Shown piece after piece: positions 18,698 to 28,141 of a DNA stretch of 64,000 bases. Source of the DNA: Puia dinghuensis. Its GTDB lineage: Bacteria > Bacteroidota > Bacteroidia > Chitinophagales > Chitinophagaceae. The notes beneath the pieces are model-generated. The model made no database searches. It had not been told where the DNA came from and saw only the letters and a list, made by a program, of their open reading frames with translations. Each line of letters starts with the position of its first letter. The stretch's first letter is position 1. The position numbers were made by a program, and so were the translations under genes. The stretch lies in contig NZ_BMJC01000003.1 in the NCBI RefSeq assembly GCF_014642875.1, positions 434,001-498,000 of the forward strand, in the 5' to 3' direction.

Positions 18698-19471
18698 ATG
18701 AAACCTCGCCCGGTTATTGCCTTACTGCTGCTTTGTGTGGTGATCATCGTCACCAGCTGTAAGAAAACCATACATTATCCTGCGACTCCTTTGACAGACT
18801 ATTTTATCACCTTACAGGTGGGAAAATACGTCACCTACCGGCTGGATTCTTTAAACTTCTACTATTACGGCCAGCTTGATACTGTTACCTCCTATCTTGC
18901 TAAAGACTCGGTGGAGGGCAGCTTTACCGATGGTGCGGGTAATACGGCCTGGAATGTTACCCGGTATATGAGCGATACTACGGGCCAGAACTGGTATACG
19001 GGCGAAAGCTATACCGTCACCCCTTCGACGCAGCGGATAGAGATGACGGAGCAGAACCTGCGGTTTATCAAATTAGCCTTCCCGATGGACCAGGGTTTCA
19101 GCTGGACGGGCAACACCTATCTGCCCTATGCGCCCTATAAGGATTTCTTCGATTTCAGCGACGATTCCCACCTGTCGCTGGGTAACTGGAACTATACCTA
19201 TCAGTCGGTGAATAAGGCCTTTACAGTGGGTTCCTTCAAACTGGACAGCACCCTTACGGTGACACAGGAGAATGATTCCATCAATGTGCCGATTACCGAT
19301 CCGAATTCATTTGCCTCCCGGACGTACTGGAGCGAGACCTATGCCAAACATATCGGCCTGGTATACCGCCACACGGAGATGTGGGAGTATCAGCCGCCGA
19401 CGCCGGATGGGACGCAAGCCGGGTACAAGATCGGCTTCAAGATGACGATGCAGATGGTCGACCATAATTAG
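18698..19471 (+). CDS. Hypothetical lipoprotein
   Basis: 257 residues; lipoprotein signal with lipobox VTSC at about residue 21, then KK. The mature part is rich in Tyr, Thr and Asp and looks all-beta (TLQVGKYVTYRLDSLNFYYY, GQNWYTGESYTVTP). Lipoproteins of this kind are common in Chitinophagaceae and have no assigned function. It follows the mnmA terminator by 15 bp, so it needs its own promoter or read-through. No enzymatic motif seen. Confidence 0.75.
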   Translation: MKPRPVIALLLLCVVIIVTSCKKTIHYPATPLTDYFITLQVGKYVTYRLDSLNFYYYGQLDTVTSYLAKDSVEGSFTDGAGNTAWNVTRYMSDTTGQNWYTGESYTVTPSTQRIEMTEQNLRFIKLAFPMDQGFSWTGNTYLPYAPYKDFFDFSDDSHLSLGNWNYTYQSVNKAFTVGSFKLDSTLTVTQENDSINVPITDPNSFASRTYWSETYAKHIGLVYRHTEMWEYQPPTPDGTQAGYKIGFKMTMQMVDHN

Positions 19472-19508
19472 GCGCTCTGGGTGGCCCGTGGCCGGCCAGG
19501 CTGTCGCT

Positions 19509-20645
19509 TTAGGCTTTACTAAACCGGGCGGCGAAGAGCGTGTCGGCCCGGTGCGGGTAACCGATCAGGTTCTCCATGCGATGCAGCTGCAGGCCGAATC
19601 CATCGCGGATAAAGGCGGCCATTTCTTCATTTTCCCTTTTAAAGACTGAGCAGGTGCAATAGACCAGCGTAGCACCCGGGGAGAGCAGGGTGGCGATGTT
19701 GGTGAGGATCTGTCGTTGCATCATCTGATAGCGTGTGATGGCCTTGCTATGGAAGAAGTAGAGTTCTTCGGGTGTCCGGCCCCATGTTCCGCTGCCGGTG
19801 CAGGGGGTGTCGGCCAGGACGAGAGCCGCAACAGGAAGGTTGACAATATCATTGTGGGTGAGATCGACGAGAAAGGAATGGTATTTTTTTATCCCGGCAG
19901 TCTGGAATCGGGTGCGAAGGTTGTTCAGGATAGATTCGCGAACATCAGAGACCGTGATATCCATGTCTGGGTAGAGGTCGTGGGCAAGGATGGATTTGCC
20001 GCCGCTGGCGGCGCACGCGTCCCAGAAGCTGTGAGGCGCTTCCGTGTCCTGAAGAAATTCCGCGACGCGTTGAGAACTGTAATCCTGGATGACGACTTCC
20101 CTATCGGGCGTAAGGTGTTCTTCTACCTTGAAGCCGTTGGGGAGGCGATAAGTAAAAGGCGGGATGAATTCGCCGGTGTTTTCCAGCTTTCCGCGAACCG
20201 TAGATTCCTGCCCGGGGCGGATGCGAAGGAAGAGATCGGGCTGCCGAAGGAAGGAGAGGCAGAAGGCTTCGTGGTCGATGGCGGCCGATAGTTCTTCTTT
20301 CCAGGGGAAGATATCGGTAGGGTCGATTCCGGCAGTGGCGAGCTTTTCGGCGATGGGGCGGGTTATGCTGTCGTTGAGCGTTGGTTTGAAATAATGAAGA
20401 AATTCATTCGGAATATCAGTACATAGGAAGAGGCCGGTGAGGATACGTTCTTTGACGGGGAGGTCACGTACAGCATAGCCGAGGCGGTAGAAGCTATAGA
20501 CCAGCGTAGAGAACAGCTTACGGTCACGCGAACCCATCTGTTTGTTGGCGCGGAAAAAATCCTTTAGCCAGACATGCAGGGGCTCCTCGCCCTTGTAGGT
20601 GTCGATGATGTCTGCTGCGTGGCGAAGCTGGTTGTCGAATTTCAT
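19509..20645 (-). CDS. RsmB/NOP-type rRNA cytosine-5 methyltransferase
   Basis: 378 residues. N-terminal NusB-like helices (LRHAADIIDTY, GSRDRKLFSTLVYSFYRLGY), then a class-I SAM methyltransferase domain: SAM loop DACAASGGKS (the usual Pro replaced by Ser), ADTPCTGSGTWGR (PC motif) and VYCTCSVFKRENE, with the TCS nucleophile cysteine. It therefore has both active-site cysteines of m5C RNA methyltransferases and probably modifies 16S rRNA. I chose ATG 20645 (MKFDNQLRHA); an ATG at 20678 would add 11 residues. Third gene of a minus-strand run after sucA and sucB, with a 59-bp gap. Confidence 0.88.
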   Translation of the reverse strand: MKFDNQLRHAADIIDTYKGEEPLHVWLKDFFRANKQMGSRDRKLFSTLVYSFYRLGYAVRDLPVKERILTGLFLCTDIPNEFLHYFKPTLNDSITRPIAEKLATAGIDPTDIFPWKEELSAAIDHEAFCLSFLRQPDLFLRIRPGQESTVRGKLENTGEFIPPFTYRLPNGFKVEEHLTPDREVVIQDYSSQRVAEFLQDTEAPHSFWDACAASGGKSILAHDLYPDMDITVSDVRESILNNLRTRFQTAGIKKYHSFLVDLTHNDIVNLPVAALVLADTPCTGSGTWGRTPEELYFFHSKAITRYQMMQRQILTNIATLLSPGATLVYCTCSVFKRENEEMAAFIRDGFGLQLHRMENLIGYPHRADTLFAARFSKA

Positions 20646-20704
20646 GTCTTTGAAGCCTCCTCCGTCGGCTTTGGTCATGGCGAAGGCGGAGAGCGGGGGC
20701 GCAG

Positions 20705-21985
20705 CTATAGCTGGAGCAGCGCTTTCAGCGGGTCTTTCCCGAACAGCAGTTGATCGGGGTTTTCCAGCAATTCTTTTACCCGCACCAGGAAGCTGACGGA
20801 CTCGCGGCCGTCGATGATGCGGTGGTCGTAGCTGACGGCCAGGTACATCATGGGGCGAACGACGATCTGTCCGTTGACGACGACGGGACGGTCTTCGATC
20901 TTATGCATCCCGAGGATGGCGGATTGGGGAATGTTGATGATGGGAGTGGACATCAGGCTGCCGAAGACACCGCCATTGGTGATGGTAAATGTTCCACCCT
21001 GCATTTCTTCCATGGAGAGCTTGTTGTCGCGGGCCTTCGTGGCGAGTTCGACGACCTTTTTCTCGATATCGGCCATGGAGAGGCTTTCGGCGTTGCGGAT
21101 CACCGGGACGACGAGGCCTTTTGGCGCGGATACGGCAATGGAGATGTCGCAATAGTCGTGATAGACGAGCTCATCACCATCGATGTAGGCGTTGACGGCG
21201 GGCCATTCCTGCAGGGCATAACAGGTAGCTTTTGTAAAGAAGCTCATGAAACCCAGGTTGACGCCGTGCTTCTCTTTAAACTTGTCTTTGAATTTGGTGC
21301 GGAGGGCCATGATGGCGCTCATGTCCACTTCGTTGAAAGTGGTGAGCATAGCCGTGGTATTCTTTGCCTCGACGAGGCGGCGGGAGACGGTCTTGCGGAG
21401 ATTGGACATCTTCTCGCGGCGGTCGGCGCGGGTGAACAGTGCTGCCCCGATGGCGCGGCCGGGATGGGCCAGGGCTTCGAGAACGTCGTTCTTGAGGATC
21501 TTGCCGCCGGTGCCGGTTGGGGTGATGGAGCCGGCATCGATCTTTTTGTCGGAGATGATGGCAGCAGCGACGGGGGTCGCTTTGATATCGTTGGGGATAG
21601 CCGTTACCGGGGCCTGGGCCGCCGGAGCAGCGGCGGTTGCCGTTGCGGGTTGGGCGGCGGCGGGTTGCGCCGCGGCGCTGCCGCCATTGGCGGAGGCAGT
21701 GACCTGGGCGGCCGGCCCGGCCGCGTTAGCGGCCTGACCTTCGGGCCGGCTGGCAGTCTCGTCTATCTGAGCTACTACGTCGCCGATCTTCAGGGTTTCA
21801 CCTTCCTTACCTACCGTCTTGAGGGTGCCGGCTTTTTCGGCATTGACCTCGAAAGTTGCTTTTTCGCTTTCCAGTTCTGCAATCACTTCATCGCGTTCGA
21901 CATACTGACCTTCCTGTTTTAGCCATTTCACCAGCGTTACTTCACTGATGGATTCGCCTACTGCCGGAACTTTGATATCAATCAT
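20705..21985 (-). CDS. sucB: Dihydrolipoyl succinyltransferase (E2 of 2-oxoglutarate dehydrogenase)
   Basis: E2 core of the 2-oxoglutarate dehydrogenase complex (TCA cycle). 426 residues: lipoyl domain 1-75 with Lys42 in [10 protein letters not shown]; an Ala/Pro/Gly-rich flexible linker at about 85-125; a peripheral-subunit-binding domain at about 130-170 ([15 protein letters not shown]); and a catalytic acyltransferase domain with GGVFGS and the active-site [10 protein letters not shown]. It follows sucA by 38 bp in the same operon. The E3 lipoamide dehydrogenase is not in the window. Confidence 0.95.
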   Translation of the reverse strand: MIDIKVPAVGESISEVTLVKWLKQEGQYVERDEVIAELESEKATFEVNAEKAGTLKTVGKEGETLKIGDVVAQIDETASRPEGQAANAAGPAAQVTASANGGSAAAQPAAAQPATATAAAPAAQAPVTAIPNDIKATPVAAAIISDKKIDAGSITPTGTGGKILKNDVLEALAHPGRAIGAALFTRADRREKMSNLRKTVSRRLVEAKNTTAMLTTFNEVDMSAIMALRTKFKDKFKEKHGVNLGFMSFFTKATCYALQEWPAVNAYIDGDELVYHDYCDISIAVSAPKGLVVPVIRNAESLSMADIEKKVVELATKARDNKLSMEEMQGGTFTITNGGVFGSLMSTPIINIPQSAILGMHKIEDRPVVVNGQIVVRPMMYLAVSYDHRIIDGRESVSFLVRVKELLENPDQLLFGKDPLKALLQL

Positions 21986-22023
21986 TTAGACTTTATTTTG
22001 AGTTGCGCTTGCAAATGTACGTC

Positions 22024-24846
22024 TTATATGCTAAAAGCGGTTTCGATGATCTCGGCCTGCTCCTGGGCGTGGACCTTGGAGTAGCCGGTAGCGGTAGCGG
22101 CGCTGGGCTGGCGGCTGATGACCCCATAGTTGATCGACTTCAGGTTCATCTGGAGGAAGGAAGCGGCGCCCATGTTCAGCGGTTCTTCCTGCACCCAGAA
22201 CCAGGTGGCTGCCTGGCTGTACTTCTTATATAAATTCTCCAATTGCTGCACGGGCAACGGATAGAGTTGTTCGAGCCGGACGATGGCGACGTCTTTGCGG
22301 TTGTCCTTCTGCTGGCGTTCGGCAAGATCAAAATACACCTTGCCGCTGCAGAAAAGCACCTTTTTCACGTCGTGGGCGTTTTCGACAAACGAGTCGTCGA
22401 TCACTTCCCGGAAGCTGCCGCCGGTGAATTCCGTCATCGTCGAGTAGGTTCCCGGGTGACGGAGGTTAGCCTTCGGCGAGAAGTTGACCAGGGGTTTGCG
22501 GAAGGGCCAGGTGAGCTGACGGCGGAAGGCATGGAAGAGATTGGCCGACGTTGTAATGTCAGTGACGACGATGTTGTATTCGGCACACATCTGGAGGAAG
22601 CGTTCCATCCGGGCACTGCTGTGTTCGGGGCCCTGGCCTTCATAGCCGTGGGGCAGAAGGAGGGTCACCCCGTTCATGCGTTGCCACTTCTGTTCGGAAG
22701 CGGTGATAAACTGGTCGATCATGGCCTGGGCGCCATTGCTGAAATCGCCAAACTGCGCTTCCCATAGCACGAGGGCATTGGGGTTGGCGAGCGCATACCC
22801 ATATTCGAAGCCGAGCACGGCGTATTCGCTGAGCAGGGAATTATAGATCCTGAATTCCCCTTTTGCCCCGGGGAGGCGGCTGAGGCGATTGTATTGCTCA
22901 TCGGTGTTCTCGTCGCGCAGGACGGCATGACGGTGGGAGAAGGTGCCACGTTGTACGTCCTGTCCGCTCATCCGGACGTCCTTTCCTTCAAGCAGGAGGC
23001 TGCCGTAGGCAAGCAGTTCGCTGGTGGCCCAGTCGACCTTGCCTTCTTCCTGGAAGAGCTTGACCTTATCCTGCAGCAGTTTTTCTACTTTCCGCAGGGG
23101 CTTGAAGGATTCGGGCCAGGACATGACGGCTTCGAAGATCTTTTTGAAGTCTTCTTCGCTGATGGCGGTCACCGGTGAATGGTCGAAGTCGCCAGCCGTA
23201 GACTTGCGCAGGCTGCGCCACCAGAGTTCGGGCTGCTGATACGTGTAAGGCAGCGGGTTCTGCTTTACCTCGTCGAGCCGCTCTTGCAGATCGGCCCAGA
23301 ATTTCTTTTCCATGTCCTTGGCCAGCTCTTTGGCATCCGCTTCCCCATTCTCGATGAGATATTGCGTATATACTTCCCGGGGATTAGGGTGCTGATCGAT
23401 GAGCCCGTACAAATGGGGCTGTGTGAACTTGGGGTCGTCGCCTTCGTTGTGACCGTGGCGGCGATAGCAGACCATATCGATGAAGACATCGGAGTTGAAT
23501 TCCTGGCGGTAGCGGGTCGCTATCTCGGCGCATTTGACCACTGCTTCTGCGTCGTCGCCATTGACGTGCAGTACGGGCGCCTGGATGGCGGCTGCGAGGG
23601 ATGTACAGTAGTCCGAGCTGCGGGCGTCATCGAAGTCGGTGGTGAAGCCGATTTGGTTGTTGATGACAAAATGCATCGTTCCGCCGGTGTAATAGCCCTT
23701 GAGGTTGCTCATCTGCAACACTTCGTAGACTATGCCCTGGCCGGCAAGGGAGGCGTCGCCATGGATCAGGATGGGAAGTATCTTATCGAAATCGCTCTGA
23801 TACATGATGTCGGCCTTGCAACGGCTGAAGCCTACGACGACGGGGTCTACGGCTTCGAGGTGCGAAGGGTTGGGTAGTAGCTTGAGGTGGACGGTCTGGT
23901 CGTGATCGCTCTTTACGGTGCTGCCATAACCCATGTGATATTTCACGTCGCCGCTGCCCATGGTCTGGTCCATCTTGGCAGTGCCTTCGAATTCGCTGAA
24001 GATCTGTTCGTACGTCTTGCCCATGATGTTGGCCAGGACGTTGAGGCGGCCGCGGTGGGCCATGCCGATAGCTACTTCCTGTACGGAGAGGGCAGCCGCG
24101 GTGTTGATGATGGCATCGAGTGCGGCGATGGTGCCTTCCCCGCCTTCGAGGGAGAAGCGTTTCTGGCCGATATATTTGGTATGGAGAAACTTCTCGAACA
24201 TGACGCCCTCGTTGAGCTTCTCAAGAATGCGCTTTTGCTTCTCCAGCGGGAGGGGGTTGAGGAAGTTCTTTTCCATCTCCGTGGTGAGCCAGTCGATCTT
24301 CTTCTGATCGCTGATGTATTTGAATTCGATGCCTACGTGATCGGCATAGCATTTCTGGAGATGGGTGAGGATGGTCCTGAGGGTTGTCGTACCCAGTCCG
24401 ATGAGATTGCCGGCGAAGAAGTTCTTGTCGAGGTCTTCATCCGTAAAGCCGAAGAAAGCCAGGTCGAGGTTGGCGCCGCGATCCTTACGGGGACGGATGG
24501 GGTTTGTCTTGGCCAGCAGGTGTCCTTTATTGCGATAGCCGAGAATGAGGCGATAGGCGCCGAGTTCTTTACGCCAGTCAACGCCATCGGTTGTGGTAAA
24601 CGCCTGAGACGCGGGAGCGCCTCCCGTCGTTGCGGTTGCCGCGGCGCCGGCGGTGTGGGTTCCGTTGACAGTGGCGCCGTTGGTGCCGTTGACGGCAGCG
24701 GCTCTGCCTTGAGTTACAGCGAAGTCGAAGCCTTCGAAGAATTTTCTGAATTCGGGGTCGACTGTTTCGGGGTTCTTCACGTAATCCTGGTAGAGACCCT
24801 CAATGTAACTGGGGTGGGAGTTGGTTATAAATGAAAAGTCCTTCAT
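22024..24846 (-). CDS. sucA: 2-oxoglutarate dehydrogenase E1 component
   Basis: Thiamine-diphosphate decarboxylase of the complex: converts 2-oxoglutarate to succinyl-lipoate on SucB. 940 residues, full length. Family landmarks: N-terminal NSHPSYIEGLYQDYVKNP, AIGMAHRGRLNVL, HGDASLAGQGIVYEVLQMS, CYRRHGHNEGDDP, and the C-terminal transketolase-like part with LLPHGYEGQGPEHSSARMER and the LYPLP region. Residues ~50-80 are an Ala/Thr/Gly-rich insert. First gene of the sucA-sucB-methyltransferase run and divergent from rpsT. Confidence 0.96.
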   Translation of the reverse strand: MKDFSFITNSHPSYIEGLYQDYVKNPETVDPEFRKFFEGFDFAVTQGRAAAVNGTNGATVNGTHTAGAAATATTGGAPASQAFTTTDGVDWRKELGAYRLILGYRNKGHLLAKTNPIRPRKDRGANLDLAFFGFTDEDLDKNFFAGNLIGLGTTTLRTILTHLQKCYADHVGIEFKYISDQKKIDWLTTEMEKNFLNPLPLEKQKRILEKLNEGVMFEKFLHTKYIGQKRFSLEGGEGTIAALDAIINTAAALSVQEVAIGMAHRGRLNVLANIMGKTYEQIFSEFEGTAKMDQTMGSGDVKYHMGYGSTVKSDHDQTVHLKLLPNPSHLEAVDPVVVGFSRCKADIMYQSDFDKILPILIHGDASLAGQGIVYEVLQMSNLKGYYTGGTMHFVINNQIGFTTDFDDARSSDYCTSLAAAIQAPVLHVNGDDAEAVVKCAEIATRYRQEFNSDVFIDMVCYRRHGHNEGDDPKFTQPHLYGLIDQHPNPREVYTQYLIENGEADAKELAKDMEKKFWADLQERLDEVKQNPLPYTYQQPELWWRSLRKSTAGDFDHSPVTAISEEDFKKIFEAVMSWPESFKPLRKVEKLLQDKVKLFQEEGKVDWATSELLAYGSLLLEGKDVRMSGQDVQRGTFSHRHAVLRDENTDEQYNRLSRLPGAKGEFRIYNSLLSEYAVLGFEYGYALANPNALVLWEAQFGDFSNGAQAMIDQFITASEQKWQRMNGVTLLLPHGYEGQGPEHSSARMERFLQMCAEYNIVVTDITTSANLFHAFRRQLTWPFRKPLVNFSPKANLRHPGTYSTMTEFTGGSFREVIDDSFVENAHDVKKVLFCSGKVYFDLAERQQKDNRKDVAIVRLEQLYPLPVQQLENLYKKYSQAATWFWVQEEPLNMGAASFLQMNLKSINYGVISRQPSAATATGYSKVHAQEQAEIIETAFSI

Positions 24847-24987
24847 AGAAAGTGCTCACAAATTTGGCCTACAAATATCGGCCAAAAAAAGTTGCGGTGG
24901 GGTATGATTTTGAGGGATTTTGCTATTTATTTGCTAATTGTGCGGCTCAAAAACGTTTGCGGGCTCTCAAAGAAAAATCCGTATTTT

Positions 24988-25018
24988 CTTGGAAATTCCC
25001 GCAAATAGTTTACCTTTG
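24988..25018 (+). promoter_or_regulatory. Consensus promoter for rpsT
   Basis: CTTG (24988-24991), a 19-nt spacer, then TACCTTTG (25011-25018), an exact -7 consensus placed 23 nt before the rpsT ATG. Confidence 0.65.
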
Positions 25019-25040
25019 CCGTCCTAAAAATGCTGAGTTC

Positions 25041-25304
25041 ATGGCAAATCACAAGGCAACCAAAAAAGACGTAAGGCAAGCCGAAAAGCGCAGAGATCGC
25101 AACCGCTATTACGGTAAAACCACCCGTAATGCGATCCGTGACCTGAGGGCGATCAAGGAGCAGAAGGAAGCTGGGGAGAAAATGCCCGAAGTTGCCTCTA
25201 TGATCGACAAATTGGCTAAAAAAGGCGTTATTCATAAGAATAAGGCGGCCAATCTGAAGAGTAAGCTGGCCCGGAAGGTGAATAGCCTTGCCGCCGCAAA
25301 ATAA
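25041..25304 (+). CDS. rpsT: 30S ribosomal protein S20
   Basis: 87 residues, the normal size. Starts [20 protein letters not shown] and carries the conserved Arg/Lys-rich helices and the late [20 protein letters not shown] segment. Binds the 5' domain of 16S rRNA in the small subunit. ATG at 25041 is certain from the family; a longer open frame upstream is not coding. Own promoter and own strong terminator. Confidence 0.97.
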   Translation: MANHKATKKDVRQAEKRRDRNRYYGKTTRNAIRDLRAIKEQKEAGEKMPEVASMIDKLAKKGVIHKNKAANLKSKLARKVNSLAAAK

Positions 25305-25328
25305 GTACTGTCACAGTAAAATAGTTTG

Positions 25329-25364
25329 CTGGAAAAGCACCCCAAGGGGTGCTTTTCCAGTTTT
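25329..25364 (+). terminator. Strong terminator between convergent rpsT and DUF4282 gene
   Basis: A perfect 15-bp inverted repeat, 25329-25343 (CTGGAAAAGCACCCC) with 25346-25360, then TTTT. It lies between two converging genes and may also stop transcription from the right. Confidence 0.9.
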
Positions 25365-25382
25365 GGGAGGCGTCACCGGCGA

Positions 25383-25736
25383 TCACCTCTTTGTATTGTC
25401 CTCGATATTGTTGAGGGTCTTGTTCATCCGGAAGAAAACGACAATCAGCTCGCACCACATCCGCCACGCTACATTACCTACCACGAGTAAGACCAGGCCG
25501 CCAAAGAACCCGTTGAAGGGGAGAAAGCTGGCAGGGCCGGGATATCCGCCAAGGTCGCCGCTGCTGCCGTGGCCGCTGAACATGGTCACCAGGGCGCCGA
25601 TGGTGATCAGGATGGCTACTACCACATAGACGATCTGGATGATCTGGAGGGTGATCATCGTTTTAAACGAAAGAAAATCCTTCCAATTAAAACCCGAGGG
25701 TACAGGTGCAGCCGGAGAGACGTTTGCTTGTTCCAT
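25383..25736 (-). CDS. DUF4282-family small membrane protein
   Basis: 117 residues. After a polar N terminus comes WKDFLSFKTMIT, then a membrane helix (LQIIQIVYVVVAILITIGAL), a Gly/Ser-rich loop, a second helix (GFFGGLVLLVVGNVAW) and the conserved RMWCELIVVFFRMNKTLNNI tail. This order matches DUF4282 proteins, which have no known function. Its probable promoter overlaps a 26-bp palindrome shared with the divergent peptidase gene. Confidence 0.82.
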   Translation of the reverse strand: MEQANVSPAAPVPSGFNWKDFLSFKTMITLQIIQIVYVVVAILITIGALVTMFSGHGSSGDLGGYPGPASFLPFNGFFGGLVLLVVGNVAWRMWCELIVVFFRMNKTLNNIEDNTKR

Positions 25737-25803
25737 GATTTATCGTTTAAGTGTTAAGGAATTACATAAGACGAAAGGGAACAGGACATGCGGGAGGGAT
25801 GTC

Positions 25804-25829
25804 ACTAAAGATAAGCGCTTATCTTTAGT
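25804..25829. promoter_or_regulatory. 26-bp perfect palindrome between divergent genes (candidate operator)
   Basis: ACTAAAGATAAGC at 25804-25816 is followed immediately by its exact complement GCTTATCTTTAGT to 25829. No G/C-rich core or T-tract follows, so it is unlike a terminator. On the minus strand its distal half forms TATCTTTA (25813-25806) with TTTG exactly 20 nt upstream (25837-25834), i.e. a promoter for the DUF4282 gene. The other half presents the same TATCTTTA box toward the M14 peptidase, whose ATG is 16 bp past the palindrome. Confidence 0.6.
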
Positions 25830-25837
25830 CCGCCAAA
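25806..25837 (-). promoter_or_regulatory. Promoter of the DUF4282 gene
   Basis: On the minus strand: TTTG (25837-25834), 20-nt spacer, TATCTTTA (25813-25806), one base off consensus, 69 nt before the ATG. Overlaps the 26-bp palindrome. Confidence 0.55.
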
Positions 25838-25845
25838 ACAACAAT

Positions 25846-27567
25846 ATGAACAGACCTTTGCTTTTCCTGCTGCTGTTTTCAACCCTGACGGCCGGTGCCC
25901 AGCCGACGCCCTTTGAGCTTTCGGGAGAGAAACAGACACCCACTTATTCCGTATGTATTGCCTTTTACAAACAGCTGGACAGCCTCTCCCCTGCCCTATC
26001 CATCCGCGAGATGGGGATGAGCGATGCGGGCTACCCCTACCACGTGGTGCTGTATTCCAACGATGGAGTGGCGGACCCGGCGGTCTGGCACCAGCAGCAT
26101 AAAGTGGTGATCCTCATTAATAACGGTATTCATCCCGGCGAGCCGGACGGCATCGATGCGAGTATGTTGCTTTTGCGCGACCTGGCGTATAAGAAGACAC
26201 GGCTGCCGGATAATGTGGCGCTGGCCGTGATACCGGTGTATAATATCGGCGGGGCGCTCAACCGGACATCGTTCTCGCGGGTGAACCAGAACGGTCCTGA
26301 GAGCTTCGGCTTCCGCGGCAACGCCCAGAACCTTGACCTGAACCGGGATTTTACGAAAAGCGACAGCTACGATGCCCGCAGCTTCGCGGAGATCTTCCAT
26401 TGGGTAGACCCGGTGATCCTGATCGACAATCACGTTAGTGATGGGGCTGACTATCAATATACTATGACATTGCTGGCCACGCAGTGGAACAAGCTGGGTG
26501 GTGAGATGGGGGCCTTTCTGCACGATGTGTTCCAACCCGCCTTGTTTGGGGATATGGCCGGGAAGGGTTGGCCGATGACGCCGTATGTACAGTTTGAGGA
26601 GGGCAATCCCGACCGGGGTTGGGAGGGGTTTTATGACGAACCGCGGTATTCCACCGGGTATGCGGCGTTGTTTCATACGATGGGGTTCATGCCGGAGACA
26701 CATATGTTGAAGCCGTTCAAGGATAGGGTACTATCCACCTACGCGCTGATGCAGACGATGATCGGGACCGCGTCGGCACACGCGGCTGACCTTTTGAGCC
26801 ATCGCGCCCATGATATTGCGGCCGACCAGGACAGCAGCCGGCTATCGCTCGACTGGAAGGCGGACACGACGCGATGGGACGAACTGAATTTTCGCGGCTA
26901 TACGGCGGATACGAAGATCAGCGCGGTGACGGGGCTGCCGCGACTTTACTATGACCATAGCCGGCCTTTCGAAAAAAAGGTGCGGTTCTACGATTACTTT
27001 GTATCCGACGCATCGGTGACGGTGCCGGTGGCTTACCTCATCCCCCAGGGCTGGCATGCGGTGATCGACCTGCTGAAGCTCAACGGGGTTCGCATGCGGC
27101 GCGTCGGGGCAGATACGATGGTGTCGGTGGAGGTATACCATATTGCCGACTACAAGTCCTATCCGCGGGCGTATGAGAAGCATCATAAGAATACGGCGAT
27201 AAAGGTGGTGGCCTCCCGCGGGGAGATCAGGCTGTTACGCGGGGATTATATCATTCCAACCGATCAGCCGGCACGGCGTTTCCTGGTGGAGATGCTTGAG
27301 CCAACCGGCGAGGACTCCTACTTTGCGTGGAATTTCTTCGACGCCATTCTGCAACAGAAGGAAGGGTATAGCGCCTACCGGTGGGAGGATGTGGCGGAGC
27401 AGTGGTTGAAAGATCATCCCACCCTGCGGCAGCAGCTGGAAGAGAAGCGGCGGACGGACACGGTTTTTGCCAGGGACGCGCGGCAGCAGTTGAATTTTGT
27501 ATATCGGCATACGCCATATTATGAGCCGGCGCATCTGCGGTATCCGGTGTACAGGCTGGTAAAGTAG
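25846..27567 (+). CDS. Secreted M14-family metallopeptidase
   Basis: 573 residues; signal peptide MNRPLLFLLLFSTLTAGAQP. The catalytic domain carries the carboxypeptidase zinc pair HxxE in NNGIHPGEPDGID and the following NRDF-type substrate-binding segment (NLDLNRDFTKSD), then LIDNHVSDGADYQY with the third candidate His ligand. The C-terminal ~200 residues have no obvious domain. It probably trims peptides or peptidoglycan stems outside the cytoplasm; the substrate is unknown. I chose ATG 25846 for the signal peptide; earlier in-frame starts would run through the palindrome and the facing gene. Confidence 0.85.
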   Translation: MNRPLLFLLLFSTLTAGAQPTPFELSGEKQTPTYSVCIAFYKQLDSLSPALSIREMGMSDAGYPYHVVLYSNDGVADPAVWHQQHKVVILINNGIHPGEPDGIDASMLLLRDLAYKKTRLPDNVALAVIPVYNIGGALNRTSFSRVNQNGPESFGFRGNAQNLDLNRDFTKSDSYDARSFAEIFHWVDPVILIDNHVSDGADYQYTMTLLATQWNKLGGEMGAFLHDVFQPALFGDMAGKGWPMTPYVQFEEGNPDRGWEGFYDEPRYSTGYAALFHTMGFMPETHMLKPFKDRVLSTYALMQTMIGTASAHAADLLSHRAHDIAADQDSSRLSLDWKADTTRWDELNFRGYTADTKISAVTGLPRLYYDHSRPFEKKVRFYDYFVSDASVTVPVAYLIPQGWHAVIDLLKLNGVRMRRVGADTMVSVEVYHIADYKSYPRAYEKHHKNTAIKVVASRGEIRLLRGDYIIPTDQPARRFLVEMLEPTGEDSYFAWNFFDAILQQKEGYSAYRWEDVAEQWLKDHPTLRQQLEEKRRTDTVFARDARQQLNFVYRHTPYYEPAHLRYPVYRLVK

Positions 27568-27593
27568 AAGACCGGGAGGATGCTCCCGGTCTT
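27568..27593. terminator. Bidirectional hairpin between convergent peptidase and RRM genes
   Basis: AAGACCGGGAG (27568-27578), loop GATG, CTCCCGGTCTT (27583-27593). It starts right after the peptidase stop and 14 bp from the RRM stop. On the plus strand an AT-rich tract follows. Confidence 0.75.
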
Positions 27594-27607
27594 ATTAATT
27601 ATTTTGT

Positions 27608-28114
27608 TTAGAATCTTCTGTCTCCTCCGCGGTCGCCGCGATCGCCACCGCCACGATAACCACCACCGCCGCCACCGCCTCTGTCACCGCGATCTCCACC
27701 TCCACGGTAGCCACCACCGCCGCCACCACGATCTCCACCGCCGCGATAACCACCGCCGCCACCGCCGCGATCTCCGCCGCCACGATAACCGCCGCCGCCA
27801 CGGTCGCCACCACCGCGATAGCCACCGCCACCGCCACGGTCGCCCCGATCTCCCCGGTCGCCGCCGCCGCGATTTGATTCGTCGGCTTCTTTGACGGCCA
27901 TTTTCTTGCCGCGGATGGACGCATTGTCCAATGTTTCTATCGCTCCGCGGGCTTCCGTATCGTCTGGCATATCGACAAACCCGAAGCCTTTGCTCTTTCC
28001 TGTTTCCCGGTCCATCACCACTTTTGCAAAATTCACAGTGCCATATAATTCGAACATTTCTTTCAGGTCAACATCATCAAAATCTGAAGGAAGACCTGCT
28101 ACAAAAAGCTTCAT
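27608..28114 (-). CDS. Glycine-rich RRM RNA-binding protein
   Basis: 168 residues. RNA-recognition motif at 1-78 with RNP2 LFVAGL (3-8) and RNP1 KGFGFVDM (42-49), followed by a tail of about 85 residues made almost only of Gly, Arg, Asp and Tyr (repeats of GGGYRGGGDR). Resembles the cold-inducible RNA-binding proteins of Bacteroidota and cyanobacteria; RNA chaperone activity is inferred. The tail is encoded by tandem DNA repeats of GCC/ACC-type codons. A TATCTTTG -7 box lies 28 nt upstream. Confidence 0.9.
   Translation of the reverse strand: MKLFVAGLPSDFDDVDLKEMFELYGTVNFAKVVMDRETGKSKGFGFVDMPDDTEARGAIETLDNASIRGKKMAVKEADESNRGGGDRGDRGDRGGGGGYRGGGDRGGGGYRGGGDRGGGGGGYRGGGDRGGGGGGYRGGGDRGDRGGGGGGGYRGGGDRGDRGGDRRF
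27626..27866 (-). repeat. Tandem coding repeats of the Gly/Arg-rich tail
   Basis: Degenerate repetition of units coding GGGGYRGGGDRG, with period about 30-45 bp. It encodes the low-complexity tail of the RRM protein and should be prone to length change. Confidence 0.75.
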
Positions 28115-28141
28115 GCCGATAGATTTAAAGAGGTAAAATTA

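Noticed and set aside
27626-27866. Repeat array resembling a CRISPR
   Set aside because: Repeats are in frame and encode the Gly/Arg-rich tail of an RRM protein; there are no unique spacers of constant length.
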